Positions 1-7,281 are shown, numbered from the stretch's first letter. The stretch is 15,470 nt of DNA from Pseudomonadota bacterium (GCA_023424585.1 JAFADT010000503.1:1-15470); one strand, 5' to 3'. The notes: a model not told the origin generated them from the sequence alone. Numbers and translations are program-made.

Positions 1-80
1 CCGTGAGCGTGCCGCGCCTGCCCTGCCCGCGCACCAGCCGCGCCGGCGGGACGTCCGTGCGCCCCCGCACGCGCCGCTGA
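1..80 (+). CDS. C-terminal tail of an upstream gene (partial, unidentified)
   Basis: The third reading frame is open from the window edge to a TGA at 78-80, and all 25 sense codons in it end in G or C. That is the signature of real coding sequence in this GC-rich genome; the other two forward frames do not show it. The visible tail is basic and rich in Arg, Pro and Ser and ends in RPRTRR. No domain can be recognised in 25 residues. A hairpin that could end transcription follows 19 nt after the stop. The gene might be functionally linked to the anti-sigma-like gene downstream, but nothing in this tail resembles sigma region 4. Confidence 0.45.
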   Translation, partial: VSVPRLPCPRTSRAGGTSVRPRTRR

Positions 81-98
81 CGCGCGGGCCCTGGCCGC

Positions 99-119
99 CT
101 GCTCCTCCCCGGGGGGCAG
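99..119 (+). terminator. Candidate hairpin terminator after the upstream gene
   Basis: The arms 99-105 (CTGCTCC) and 113-119 (GGGGCAG) form a 7-bp stem with one G-U pair and a 7-nt loop, just after the stop at 80. No T-run follows, so it would be at most a weak intrinsic terminator or a stabilising 3' hairpin. Confidence 0.3.
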
Positions 120-227
120 ACGGACAACCGGCCTCGAACGCTGGCAGCGGAATCCACCAAGGTTTGGGTTCGCTCGCGTTTCGCAAGGGACGGGAGGCGG
201 CCGCCCGACTCCGGGCCCTGACGCTTG

Positions 228-1070
228 ATGGACCTCTGGTGCAAGAAGCTCTACCGGTTCCTCGATGGGGAGCTGGAGTCGGGGGACGAGGAGCACTTCC
301 GGCGCCATCTGGCCCTCTGCCGCGCGTGCGCCAGCGGACTGCACGACGCCATGCAACTGGAGATGCTCAGCGTGCAGGCCCTCTGTGGCGCGGTGGCCCA
401 CAACGACGCGCCGCCTCCGCCCGCGACCCTTCGCGCGCCGTCCCGCATCCGCCTTCCGCGCGGCCGATGGTTGCAGGCGCTGGGGGCGGTGGCGGCCATG
501 GGGCTGGGGGCGCTCGCCGCGGTGCTGACCGGGGATGGCTTCCGGCCGCCGGACGTGTGGCGGGCGGATGCGCCCGCGCGGGAGCTGGAGGCACGCATCG
601 CGTACCCGGCCGCGGACCGTTACCTCCCCTACGTCCCCGTCCGGACGGGGGACGGGGCGGACCCGGCGGCGGAACCGCCGGTGTCCCTGCGGGCGCTGGC
701 GGCGCTGGAGGCGCGGGGGGACCTGCACGGCATCGCGGCGGCCTACCTCGTGCGTGGGGAGCTGCGTCAGGCCGCGGACTTCCTGGCGCGCAGCGCGCCG
801 TCGGTGGACCTGGACAACGACCGGGCCGTGGTGGCGATGGCGGCGGGGGACTTGCGGGGCGCCCTGGAGCTGCTCGAAGGCGTGCTGCGTCGGATACCGG
901 ACCATCCCCAGGCCCTGTGGAACAGGGCCCTGGTGCTCCGGGCCCTGGGGCGCCCGGTCCCGGCGGCGGAGGCCTTCGAGGCCGTGGCCCGCCGAGGGGA
1001 GCCGGGGTGGAGCGAGGAGGCCGGAATCCGGGCGCTCGCGCTGCGGCAGGGGGGCCGGTTCCTGAAATGA
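228..1070 (+). CDS. Membrane-anchored zinc-finger (zf-HC2) anti-sigma-like protein with TPR-like C-terminus
   Basis: This 280-residue protein begins with an anti-sigma zinc-binding (ZAS/zf-HC2) pattern: Cys5, then His27-x3-Cys31-x2-Cys34. A Pro-rich linker follows, then one hydrophobic helix at about residues 81-100 that should span the inner membrane. The region from about residue 150 to the end is helical and alternates Ala/Leu/Gly-rich segments (for example DHPQALWNRALVLRALGR), which looks like two or three TPR repeats outside the membrane. In this family the N-terminal finger holds an ECF sigma factor inactive in the cytoplasm. No sigma factor gene is visible beside it, so its partner is unknown. 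ATG 228 was chosen; a TTG directly before it is the only other in-frame start, and neither has a clear ribosome-binding site. It could equally be a zf-HC2 protein with a structural role not involving a sigma factor. Confidence 0.85.
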   Translation: MDLWCKKLYRFLDGELESGDEEHFRRHLALCRACASGLHDAMQLEMLSVQALCGAVAHNDAPPPPATLRAPSRIRLPRGRWLQALGAVAAMGLGALAAVLTGDGFRPPDVWRADAPARELEARIAYPAADRYLPYVPVRTGDGADPAAEPPVSLRALAALEARGDLHGIAAAYLVRGELRQAADFLARSAPSVDLDNDRAVVAMAAGDLRGALELLEGVLRRIPDHPQALWNRALVLRALGRPVPAAEAFEAVARRGEPGWSEEAGIRALALRQGGRFLK

Positions 1071-1087
1071 GGCATGCGCGACCCAAG

Positions 1088-1113
1088 GATTTTTTCGGTC
1101 GGCGTCTAATTAT
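1088..1113 (+). promoter_or_regulatory. AT-rich patch, possible promoter for the small acidic gene
   Basis: A T-run (1090-1095) and a TAATTAT (1107-1113) stand out in the otherwise GC-rich gap between the anti-sigma-like gene and the small acidic ORF. TAATTA resembles a -10 box, but no convincing -35 lies 16-18 nt upstream. The T-run could also mark the end of the preceding transcript, though no strong stem precedes it. Confidence 0.2.
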
Positions 1114-1175
1114 CGAGGCGCGGCGTGGCGAGGGCGGCGGGGGTGGACGGATGACACCGCACCCGGGGGGACGCG

Positions 1176-1391
1176 ATGTACCGCATCGAAGCGTGGAGCC
1201 AGGGGGACGGCGCGCTGTGGGCGCCCGGTTCCAACGGGGGCGCGGGAGTGCGGCCGGAAGACGCGGCCTGGGAGGGGGAATCCCGGGCCCACGAAGAAGA
1301 GGGGGACGGGGACGAGGCCTCCCGGTACGAAGGTGAGGCCTCACCCCATGACTTTGAGGAAAGCGACCTGGATTGGGTCGCCAGCTACTGA
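1176..1391 (+). CDS. Small acidic protein of unknown function
   Basis: This 71-residue ORF starts at ATG 1176 just after a G-rich Shine-Dalgarno-like stretch (1165-1171) and stops with TGA. The protein is strongly acidic, especially in the second half (runs of Glu/Asp around residues 40-67), and ends in DWVASY. It has no cysteines, no signal peptide and no membrane segment. I do not recognise a family. Third codon positions are mostly G or C, but less strictly than in the neighbours, so it is plausible rather than certain. An AT-rich patch at 1088-1113 upstream could hold its promoter, and a GC hairpin follows it at 1428-1449. Confidence 0.5.
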   Translation: MYRIEAWSQGDGALWAPGSNGGAGVRPEDAAWEGESRAHEEEGDGDEASRYEGEASPHDFEESDLDWVASY

Positions 1392-1427
1392 GGTAACGGC
1401 GCGCGCGGTTGGGTGTCCGCGCTCCAC

Positions 1428-1449
1428 GCGGCCTTCGGGGGAGGGCCGC
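1428..1449 (+). terminator. Candidate hairpin terminator after the small acidic gene
   Basis: GCGGCC at 1428-1433 pairs perfectly with GGCCGC at 1444-1449 across a 10-nt loop, about 37 nt after the stop codon. It has no U-tract, so this is a hairpin candidate only. The rest of the 287-nt gap 1392-1678 holds a strong dyad at 1589-1610 and no other recognisable gene. Confidence 0.3.
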
Positions 1450-1588
1450 CGCTTCCAGTGGACTCGCCGGCCGTGAGGCCTGACGGGTTCCAGGTGTCCC
1501 GGACCGGGGGGGACGGGGACCCGGAAGCGTGAAGGAGCAAGGCCACCCGAGCGGGTGAGCAGGTGGGATGCGCCCCAGGCCCTCCGTT

Positions 1589-1610
1589 CCCGGACCCCAT
1601 GGGTTCCGGG
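1589..1610. repeat. 22-bp near-perfect dyad upstream of the M24 peptidase gene
   Basis: The half-sites CCCGGA-C-CCCA (1589-1599) and TGGG-T-TCCGGG (1600-1610) mirror each other around CATG with a single mismatched pair (1595/1604). It lies about 70 bp before the ATG at 1679, a position suited to a regulator site. As RNA it would also fold into a tight hairpin. Confidence 0.45.
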
Positions 1611-1678
1611 GGCGGGGGGCTTCGGTTTTTGGGGCGCGCTACGCTGCTCGGCCTTCTTCCCGACCCGGAGTTCCCGAC

Positions 1679-3031
1679 ATGATGAAGCGTTGGCGTGGAG
1701 TCCTTCTGCCCGCCCTGAGCCTGGGCTGCCTGGTGGCGTGCGCCACCGCGCCCGTGCGCGACACCGCCGTCCCCGCGTCCTCGCCCGTGCCGCCGCCGTC
1801 CCAGGAGCGGGCCCTGCGCGAGGCCTGGCTGAAGGAGCGCCACGGGCTGCTGCTGGACATGATGCGCCGGCACGGCGTGGGCATGTGGGTGGTGGTCAAC
1901 GAGGAGTTCCACGACGACCCGCTGACGTCCTGGGTCGCGCCGCCCATCCCCTACGCGGGCAACCGCGACGTGTTCGTCTTCGTGGACGCGGGCGAGGCGG
2001 GGCTCCAGAAGGTCGCGTTGACGGGCTACGCCACGGAGGCGGTGTCGCGCTTCTTCGAGACGCCGCCGGTGGAGCGCAAGCAGGCGGAGGCGCTCGCGGA
2101 CCTGGACGCGCGCTACCACCCGCGCACCATCGCGCTGGCCATGGACGGGCGGCGGGGTGTGACGCGCGGCCTCACGCACGACAGCTACAAGTGGCTGGTG
2201 GAGGCGCTGGGGCCCGCCGCGGAGGCGCGGTTCGTGAGCGCGGCGCCGCTCATCGAGGAGTACCTGGACACGCGGCTGCCCGGCGAGCTTGAGCCCTACC
2301 GCGGCCTGGTGGCGCTGACGGAGTCGCTGGTGAAGCGGGCGCTCTCCAACGAGGTGGTGGTGCCCGGCAAGACGACGGTGGGGGACGTGCGCCGCTGGCT
2401 CTATGACGCGCTCTTCGAGGCGCGCGTGGGCACGTGGTTCCAGCCGGACCTGCGCCTGCAGCGGCAGGGCATGAAGGACGGCTTCTCCCGGGGCTTCCTG
2501 GCGGTGGCGGACGAGGCGGTGGTCATCCAGCGCGGGGACCTCTTGCACGTGGACTTCGGCGTCACGGCGCTGGGCCTCAGCACGGACTGGCAGAAGATGG
2601 CGTACGTGCTGAAGGAAGGTGAACAGGACGCGCCCGAGGGGCTGAAGCGCGCGCTGGCGAACACGCACGCGCTGCAGGATGCGTTGATGCTGCGCGCGTC
2701 GCGGCCGGGGCGCTCGTCGGCGGACGTTTACGAGGCGACGATGGCGGAGATGAAGGAGCGGGGCATCGAGGCGAAGGTCTACAGCCACCCGCTGGGCGCG
2801 CAGGGCCATGGGCTGGGGGCCTCCATCGACTTCCGCGCGGCGTCGCGGACGGAGGCGCCCCGGCTCTTGCGCAAGGGCTCGTACCTCGCGGTCGAGCTCA
2901 GCACCACCACCGCCGTGCCGGAGTGGGGCGGGCAGCAGGTGGCGGTGATGCAGGAAGATCCGGCGTACCTGACGGACGAAGGCTGGCGGTTCTTCGTGCC
3001 GCGCCAGGACGCCTTCTATCTCATCCACTGA
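1679..3031 (+). CDS. M24-family metallopeptidase (Xaa-Pro aminopeptidase-like) lipoprotein
   Basis: This 450-residue protein has the pita-bread fold signature of methionine/Xaa-Pro aminopeptidases. The five expected metal ligands are visible: Asp292 (in HVDFG), Asp303 (in LSTDWQK, 11 residues later, as in E. coli MetAP), His377 (GHGLGA), Glu406 (VELS) and Glu426 (MQED). His370 is a likely second active-site histidine. The first part, about residues 30-230, would be the creatinase-type N-terminal domain. The N-terminus is a lipoprotein signal: two basic residues, a hydrophobic core and lipobox LVAC with Cys21, so the enzyme should be anchored to the periplasmic side of the envelope, unlike typical cytoplasmic aminopeptidases. 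ATG 1679 is preceded by GGAG at 1667-1670; an ATG follows directly at 1682. It opens a closely spaced series of exported-protein genes, with the next start 22 nt after its stop. Substrate is unknown; cleavage of N-terminal residues before proline is the family expectation. Confidence 0.88.
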   Translation: MMKRWRGVLLPALSLGCLVACATAPVRDTAVPASSPVPPPSQERALREAWLKERHGLLLDMMRRHGVGMWVVVNEEFHDDPLTSWVAPPIPYAGNRDVFVFVDAGEAGLQKVALTGYATEAVSRFFETPPVERKQAEALADLDARYHPRTIALAMDGRRGVTRGLTHDSYKWLVEALGPAAEARFVSAAPLIEEYLDTRLPGELEPYRGLVALTESLVKRALSNEVVVPGKTTVGDVRRWLYDALFEARVGTWFQPDLRLQRQGMKDGFSRGFLAVADEAVVIQRGDLLHVDFGVTALGLSTDWQKMAYVLKEGEQDAPEGLKRALANTHALQDALMLRASRPGRSSADVYEATMAEMKERGIEAKVYSHPLGAQGHGLGASIDFRAASRTEAPRLLRKGSYLAVELSTTTAVPEWGGQQVAVMQEDPAYLTDEGWRFFVPRQDAFYLIH

Positions 3032-3053
3032 CGACACGAAGGGAGCGGACGTG

Positions 3054-3896
3054 ATGCGCGTGGGCAGGCCATGGACGACGTTCGGAAGGGAGGGGCGCGC
3101 GCGGGTCGCGCTGCTCCTGCTGGGACTCACGGGATGCAGTGCCGCCAGCGGGGACGAAGCCCCCGCGCGACAGGACACGCCCCTGGCCGCGGACGCCGCG
3201 CTCCGGCCGCCGCGCGCGGTGGACAGCCTGCTCGGCCTGTTCGACCAGACGGCCTCCGTGGTGGAGGGAGAGGTCACCGACGTGCGCGGTGAGTATTCGC
3301 CGCGCACGGGCCCGTGGACGGTGGTGACGCTGGGCAACGTGCGGGCGCACCTGGGGGCGGCGCCCCAGGAGCTGCGCCTCAAGCAGGCCGGCGGCGCGAT
3401 GCCGGATGGACGCCAGCTCGTGGTGAGCCATGTGCCCCGCTTCGTCCGGGGCGCGCGCTATGTGGTCTTCCTTCGCAACACCGGGTGGAGCCTGTCGCCG
3501 GTGTTGGACGAGCACGCGTTCCGCGTGGAGTCGGTGGGCGGCCGCGAGGTGCTCGTGGGGGCCGAGGGCGGGCTCGTGGCCGGCCTGGGCCCGGCGGGGG
3601 TGCGGCAGACGGCGCCGGTGTTCGAGACGGTGGACCTGATGGGGGCCCGCCCGGCGCTGCGCGCGGAGGCTCGGGGCCAGGCCGCTCCGGAAGGCATGGA
3701 GCGCGAGGCCTTCCTCTCGCTGCTCCAGAGCCACCTGCGCGCGCGCGGGCTCACCGTGTCGGGGACGTTCCGCGAGGAGCCCGTCGCCACCGCGTCGTCG
3801 CTGTCCGTGCCGGTGACGCCCGCCGTGGGGGCTCGGTCCGTGCCGGGCGCCGTTCCCCTCCAGCCCGAGCGGGACGTCCCGCCCGGCCAGCCGTGA
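3054..3896 (+). CDS. Beta-rich lipoprotein preceding a secreted metalloprotease gene
   Basis: This 280-residue protein has a lipoprotein signal with a long Arg-rich n-region and lipobox LTGC (Cys28). Residues about 57-165 are beta-rich, with alternating V-x-G-x-V segments (VVEGEVTDV, WTVVTLGNVRAHLG, ELRLKQAGG, RFVRGARYVVFLR). From memory, modules of this kind often occur beside matrixin-type proteases in actinobacteria and deltaproteobacteria; this was not verified. The end (about residues 210-280) is helical then Pro/Val-rich and looks disordered. GTG 3051 is an alternative start; ATG 3054 is preferred because of AAGGGAG at 3039-3045. Its TGA shares a base with an ATG of the next frame (TGATG at 3894-3898). 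A structural or inhibitory partner of the protease is possible, but this is inference. Confidence 0.75.
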   Translation: MRVGRPWTTFGREGRARVALLLLGLTGCSAASGDEAPARQDTPLAADAALRPPRAVDSLLGLFDQTASVVEGEVTDVRGEYSPRTGPWTVVTLGNVRAHLGAAPQELRLKQAGGAMPDGRQLVVSHVPRFVRGARYVVFLRNTGWSLSPVLDEHAFRVESVGGREVLVGAEGGLVAGLGPAGVRQTAPVFETVDLMGARPALRAEARGQAAPEGMEREAFLSLLQSHLRARGLTVSGTFREEPVATASSLSVPVTPAVGARSVPGAVPLQPERDVPPGQP

Positions 3897-3907
3897 TGAG
3901 GTCCGCC

Positions 3908-4927
3908 ATGAAGACAACGACACTCGTGGGCGTCGTCGCGGCGCTGGTGCTGGGCGGAATGGAGGCGGGCGCGGCCGCGTGGGACACGTGCAACGGAACG
4001 CCGGTGAAGTGGTACAGCGGGCCCGTCGTGTACCGGAACCGGTGCAGCATCCCGGACTCCGGCAACACCAACACGGCGTACTGGAACGGGCTGCGGCAGT
4101 GGGACGACCTGTCCCAGATCGTCGCGGGCTTCAACGTGAACCCGGCGACGGACTGCTCGCTGGACCACCGCGACGGGCAGAACGAGATAGGGCTGTGTGA
4201 CCGGGCGGCCATCGACGGGAACAACGGCGTGACGTACTCCGTCGTGGGGCTGTGCTTCATCGGGAGCAACGGCATCGACGAGGCGGACGTCTGCATCGCC
4301 AGCGACCTGGACTTCACGCCGCGCACCGGGAATGCGTTCGGCACGTCGGGCCGGAGCACGTTCGTGCACGAGGCGGGGCACTTCTTCGGCTTCAAGCACG
4401 AGGGCGGGCACAGCGTCCTGCGCACCTCGCCGCCGCACCTGGTGACAGGGGGCTATGAGTCCTCCACGCTGTGGCCCACGAACGCGCAGGGCATGAACAC
4501 GCTGTACGGCTACTCGGTGACGAAGCCGAACCTGCTGCCGTCCGCCATGGGGGTGGTGGGGGACGTGGCGCAGACGCTGGACCCGGCCGGCACGAGGTCG
4601 GTGTGTCGAGGCACGGCGCAGAGCGTGAAGTTCTACGTGGGCAACATGGGCAACGCGGCCGTGTCGTCGTACTCGATGCGCGTGCGCCTGAGCCCGACGG
4701 CGCCGCCGAACGGCTACTACGAGTCCACCAACGTGGTGGCCACGTTCAACCACGCGCTCGGGGCGTTCTCGGAGGGCATCTACTCGCTGGGCTTCACGGT
4801 GCCGGCGACGCTCCCGTTCAACACGTACTACATCTACCTGGACATGGATCCGCAGGGCACGGTGGATGAGCTGCGGGAGAACGACAACAGCACTGTCAGC
4901 GCCATGGTCCTGCAGGTGGGGTGCTGA
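3908..4927 (+). CDS. Secreted metzincin-type metalloprotease with CARDB-like C-terminal domain
   Basis: This 339-residue protein has a Sec signal peptide (MKTTTLVGVVAALVLGG, likely cleaved near Ala-Gly-Ala-Ala at about 21-24). The catalytic centre is plain: His154-Glu155-x2-His158-x2-Gly161-x2-His164, the metzincin zinc motif, with Glu165 after the third His. Met196 in QGMNTLYGY is the likely Met-turn, about 42 residues from the first His. Eight cysteines (for example in WDTCNG, TDCSLD, GLCDR, GLCFIG, ADVCIA) suggest disulfides in an exported enzyme. From about residue 205 on, the sequence resembles a CARDB adhesion-type domain (KPNLLPSAMGVVG ... VKFYVGNMGNAAVSS ... DPQGTVDELRENDNST). GAGG at 3897-3900 favours ATG 3908; ATG 3896, overlapping the preceding stop, would add four residues. 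It could be an extracellular protease acting on host, prey or matrix proteins; the substrate is unknown. Confidence 0.88.
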   Translation: MKTTTLVGVVAALVLGGMEAGAAAWDTCNGTPVKWYSGPVVYRNRCSIPDSGNTNTAYWNGLRQWDDLSQIVAGFNVNPATDCSLDHRDGQNEIGLCDRAAIDGNNGVTYSVVGLCFIGSNGIDEADVCIASDLDFTPRTGNAFGTSGRSTFVHEAGHFFGFKHEGGHSVLRTSPPHLVTGGYESSTLWPTNAQGMNTLYGYSVTKPNLLPSAMGVVGDVAQTLDPAGTRSVCRGTAQSVKFYVGNMGNAAVSSYSMRVRLSPTAPPNGYYESTNVVATFNHALGAFSEGIYSLGFTVPATLPFNTYYIYLDMDPQGTVDELRENDNSTVSAMVLQVGC

Positions 4928-4929
4928 TC

Positions 4930-5574
4930 ATGCGGCAGGCGGTGGTGAGCGCGGCGCTGCTCCTGGGCGCCTGCGCGAAGCCGAGGGAGGAGCCGGCCGT
5001 GTCGCGCGAAGCCCTCACGGCGGAGCGTCCCCAGCCGCGCGGCGCGGCCACGGTGCGCACGGACGAAGGCACCTACTCGGCCCCGTCCGTGCGCTTCAGC
5101 GCCGACTTCCTGGCGGACCCGCCGGTGACGTTGATGTGGGTCGCGTTGAGCGCGCAGGCCGAAGACGGGAGCACCTGGCGCTTCCGCATGCCGGTGGATG
5201 AGACGTTCCTGAAGTCGAAGCACGCCACCGCGCAGCTCACCCCGCGGACGGCGACGGGGCCGGGCCTCGCGGTGGTGGACCACCAGAAGGCCCAGGGCCC
5301 CTCGATGCTGATGGATGAGGGCGCCCTGGCCCTGACCGTCACCGGCAGACAGGCGAAGGGCGAGGTGCGGACGAAGGATGGACGCGTGCGCGCGACGTTC
5401 GAGGGGCCGCTCACCGTCGAGTGCATGGTGCCGCCCGCGTGGCTGGGCGACGCAAGCGCGCGAGCGGCACCATCCGCGCCCGTCCCAGCCTCGCCCGGGG
5501 CCGGCGAGGTCCGGGTGCTCGACGAGGCGCTGGCGACGTCGCGATGCCGGTCGGTGGCGGACGCCTTTCGCTGA
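4930..5574 (+). CDS. Lipoprotein of unknown function coupled to the metalloprotease gene
   Basis: This 214-residue protein has a compact lipoprotein signal (MRQAVVSAALLLGAC, Cys15). The mature part is predicted beta-rich with no known motif. Segments such as VTLMWVALSAQ, STWRFRMPV and ALTVTGRQAKGEVRTKDGRVRATFEGPLTVEC look like strands of a small sandwich domain. It ends with a cysteine-containing basic tail (SRCRSVADAF). ATG 4930 lies 2 nt after the protease stop and is preceded by GGTGGGG at 4915-4921; GTG 4921 in the same frame would overlap the protease gene and give three more residues. Such spacing argues for translation coupled to the protease. A role as partner, inhibitor or anchor is possible but not shown. 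Confidence 0.75.
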   Translation: MRQAVVSAALLLGACAKPREEPAVSREALTAERPQPRGAATVRTDEGTYSAPSVRFSADFLADPPVTLMWVALSAQAEDGSTWRFRMPVDETFLKSKHATAQLTPRTATGPGLAVVDHQKAQGPSMLMDEGALALTVTGRQAKGEVRTKDGRVRATFEGPLTVECMVPPAWLGDASARAAPSAPVPASPGAGEVRVLDEALATSRCRSVADAFR

Positions 5575-5582
5575 GGCCGGAC

Positions 5583-5622
5583 CTTCCCCCGTGGGCCCCT
5601 CCAGCCGGACCCCCGGGGGGAG
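5583..5622. terminator. Candidate bidirectional terminator between convergent genes
   Basis: Arms 5583-5590 (CTTCCCCC) and 5615-5622 (GGGGGGAG) form an 8-bp stem with one G-U pair around a 24-nt loop. It fills nearly all of the 48 nt between the end of the lipoprotein gene and the end of rtcR, which face each other. It has no T-run on either side. Confidence 0.35.
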
Positions 5623-7254
5623 TCACTCCGCGTCGCGCCCGCTCACCTCGGCCCAGGTCAGCCCGAAGCGGGCCAGGTATTTCCGGAGCCGGTCCGCGTC
5701 GTTGACGCTCTTCTTCTGCGCCCGCGACTGCGCGAACAACGTCCGGCCCGCGTCCGACAGCGAGCGCGCGGAGCGACACACCGTCACCACGTCCGCGAGC
5801 TGCACCCGGTCGAACCGATCCAGCGCCGCCGCGCGCGCCTCGCCCATCACCTCCGCCAGCACGTCCGCGTTCGCTGACGTCGTCGCCGAGCGAGCCGGCC
5901 GCCACTGCGCCCGCAGTCGCTCCAGCTCTTCATCCACCACCTCGCGGGTCAGCCGCCCGCCGGCCGCCAGGGTGGACATGCGCAGCACCGCCGCGTTGAG
6001 GTCCCGGAAGTTGCCGCTCCACCGGGCCTCCGGCGACGTGGCGAAGCGCAGGAAGTGCTCCTGCGCCTCCTTGCTCATCGTCACCCGCGAGCCCAGCGCC
6101 TGGGAGGCCTGATCCAGCTCGTAGCGCAGGTTGGGCGCGATGTCCTCCGGGCGCTCGCGCAGCGCGGGCAGCCGGAAGGTCCACAGGTTGATGCGCGCGA
6201 GCAGATCCTCGCGGAACCGTCCCTGCTCGACGTCCAGTTGGAGGTCGCGGTTCGTCCCGGCGATGAGCTGGAAGTCGCTCTCCGCCTCCTTGTCCGCGCC
6301 CACCGGCAGGAACCGCTTGTCCTCCAGCGCGCGCAGCAACATGGCCTGCTCGTCCGCGCCCAGCTCTCCAATCTCGTCGAGGAACAGCACGCCGCCGTTC
6401 GCCTGCCGCATCAGCCCGGGCCGGTCTCCCACCGCGCCCGTGAACGCGCCCTTCACGTGGCCGAAGAGCGTGGACATGGCGCCGTCGCCCCTCAGCGTGG
6501 CGCAGTTCAAGTCCACGAACGGCCCCGTCACCTGGTTGCGCGCCTTCTTCAGCGCGTAGATGCGCTTCGCGAGCTGCGACTTGCCCGCGCCCGTGGGGCC
6601 CGTCAGCAGCAGCGGCGCGCGGGACTGCACCGCCACCTGCTCGATCCGCTCGATGAGCCGGTTGAACGCGGCGTTGCGCGTGTCGATGCCGGACTTGAGG
6701 AAGGACAGGCCTTCGCGCTGCTCCTGCCGGAAGCGCGCCGCCAGCGTGTCGTAGTTCGACAGGTCCAGGTCGATGATGGCGTGCGTGCCCACCGCCCCGT
6801 GCTCCTTCCCCTTGCCCGGGGACGTCTGCACCAGCCGGCCCGGAATCAGGCGGCTCTCCACCAGGAGGAACATGCAGATCTGCGCGATGTGCGTGCCCGT
6901 GGTGATGTGCACCAGGTAGTCCTCTTCCTCCGGATGGAAGGGGTGCGCGCGCACGTGGTCCAGCAGCGCGCTGTAGGTCTCCTCCAGGTTCCACGGGTCC
7001 CGGATGGGCAGGGGCGTGAGCCGCACCTGCGTCTCCGGAGAGACCTGCGCGATGTCGTCCCGGATGACCGCCGCCAGTGATGTCCCGTGGGGCGGGTGCA
7101 GCAGCTCCAGCCGGTGCACCAGCAGGTCCTCCTGCTGACACAGCGACACCGTGGGCCGCCACCGCGTCCAGCGGTGCGGCCCCATCCCCGTGTCCAGCGT
7201 CGTCCCCAGCATCCCGATGACGACCGTGCGCCGCGCCTTCGCCTTATGAGCCAT
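5623..7254 (-). CDS. rtcR: RtcR, sigma-54-dependent activator of the RNA repair operon
   Basis: This 543-residue protein is close in length to E. coli RtcR (about 532). The N-terminal part (about residues 1-180) is the CARF-type sensor typical of RtcR, with the conserved HITTGTHIAQICMFLLVESR stretch. The AAA+ domain follows with Walker A G219-PTGAGK-S226, the sigma-54-contacting loop GAFTGA at 269-274 and Walker B LFLDEIGE with Asp293-Glu294. The C-terminal 80 residues (RVQLADVVTVCRSARSLSDA) contain a Fis-like helix-turn-helix for DNA binding. In characterised bacteria RtcR is switched on by RNA fragments with 2',3'-cyclic phosphate ends and then activates rtcBA with sigma-54. Here it is divergent from rtcB with 146 nt between the starts. 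ATG 7254 has no good Shine-Dalgarno sequence, suggesting low constitutive expression. Confidence 0.96.
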   Translation of the reverse strand: MAHKAKARRTVVIGMLGTTLDTGMGPHRWTRWRPTVSLCQQEDLLVHRLELLHPPHGTSLAAVIRDDIAQVSPETQVRLTPLPIRDPWNLEETYSALLDHVRAHPFHPEEEDYLVHITTGTHIAQICMFLLVESRLIPGRLVQTSPGKGKEHGAVGTHAIIDLDLSNYDTLAARFRQEQREGLSFLKSGIDTRNAAFNRLIERIEQVAVQSRAPLLLTGPTGAGKSQLAKRIYALKKARNQVTGPFVDLNCATLRGDGAMSTLFGHVKGAFTGAVGDRPGLMRQANGGVLFLDEIGELGADEQAMLLRALEDKRFLPVGADKEAESDFQLIAGTNRDLQLDVEQGRFREDLLARINLWTFRLPALRERPEDIAPNLRYELDQASQALGSRVTMSKEAQEHFLRFATSPEARWSGNFRDLNAAVLRMSTLAAGGRLTREVVDEELERLRAQWRPARSATTSANADVLAEVMGEARAAALDRFDRVQLADVVTVCRSARSLSDAGRTLFAQSRAQKKSVNDADRLRKYLARFGLTWAEVSGRDAE

Positions 7255-7267
7255 CAGGATAGGTATT

Positions 7268-7281
7268 TATCTCATGGGATA
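7268..7281. promoter_or_regulatory. Candidate RtcR-binding dyad (upstream activating site)
   Basis: TATC-T-CATG-G-GATA is a 14-bp dyad with one mismatched pair, centred at 7274.5. It lies about 76 bp upstream of the predicted rtcB start point, a suitable distance for an enhancer-type site, and 14-27 bp before the rtcR start codon, where binding could also repress rtcR. Neighbouring small palindromes at 7283-7290 (GGAATTCC) and 7301-7311 (GGGGA-C-TCCCC) may belong to the same control region. Binding by RtcR is inferred from position only. Confidence 0.4.

Noticed and set aside
164..1336. 390-codon forward frame overlapping the anti-sigma-like gene
   Set aside because: The translation is Gly/Arg/Ala low-complexity and has no motif, while the other frame gives a zinc finger and a membrane helix.
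1625..1630. T-run after the dyad 1589-1610 as an intrinsic terminator
   Set aside because: The T-run is about 15 nt away from the stem, too far for an intrinsic terminator, and there is no gene ending immediately upstream.
1385..3382. Long open frame of 665 codons on the minus strand
   Set aside because: It is antisense to the M24 peptidase and the following lipoprotein, has low-complexity Arg/His/Pro-rich composition, and lacks any domain. It is a by-product of high GC content.
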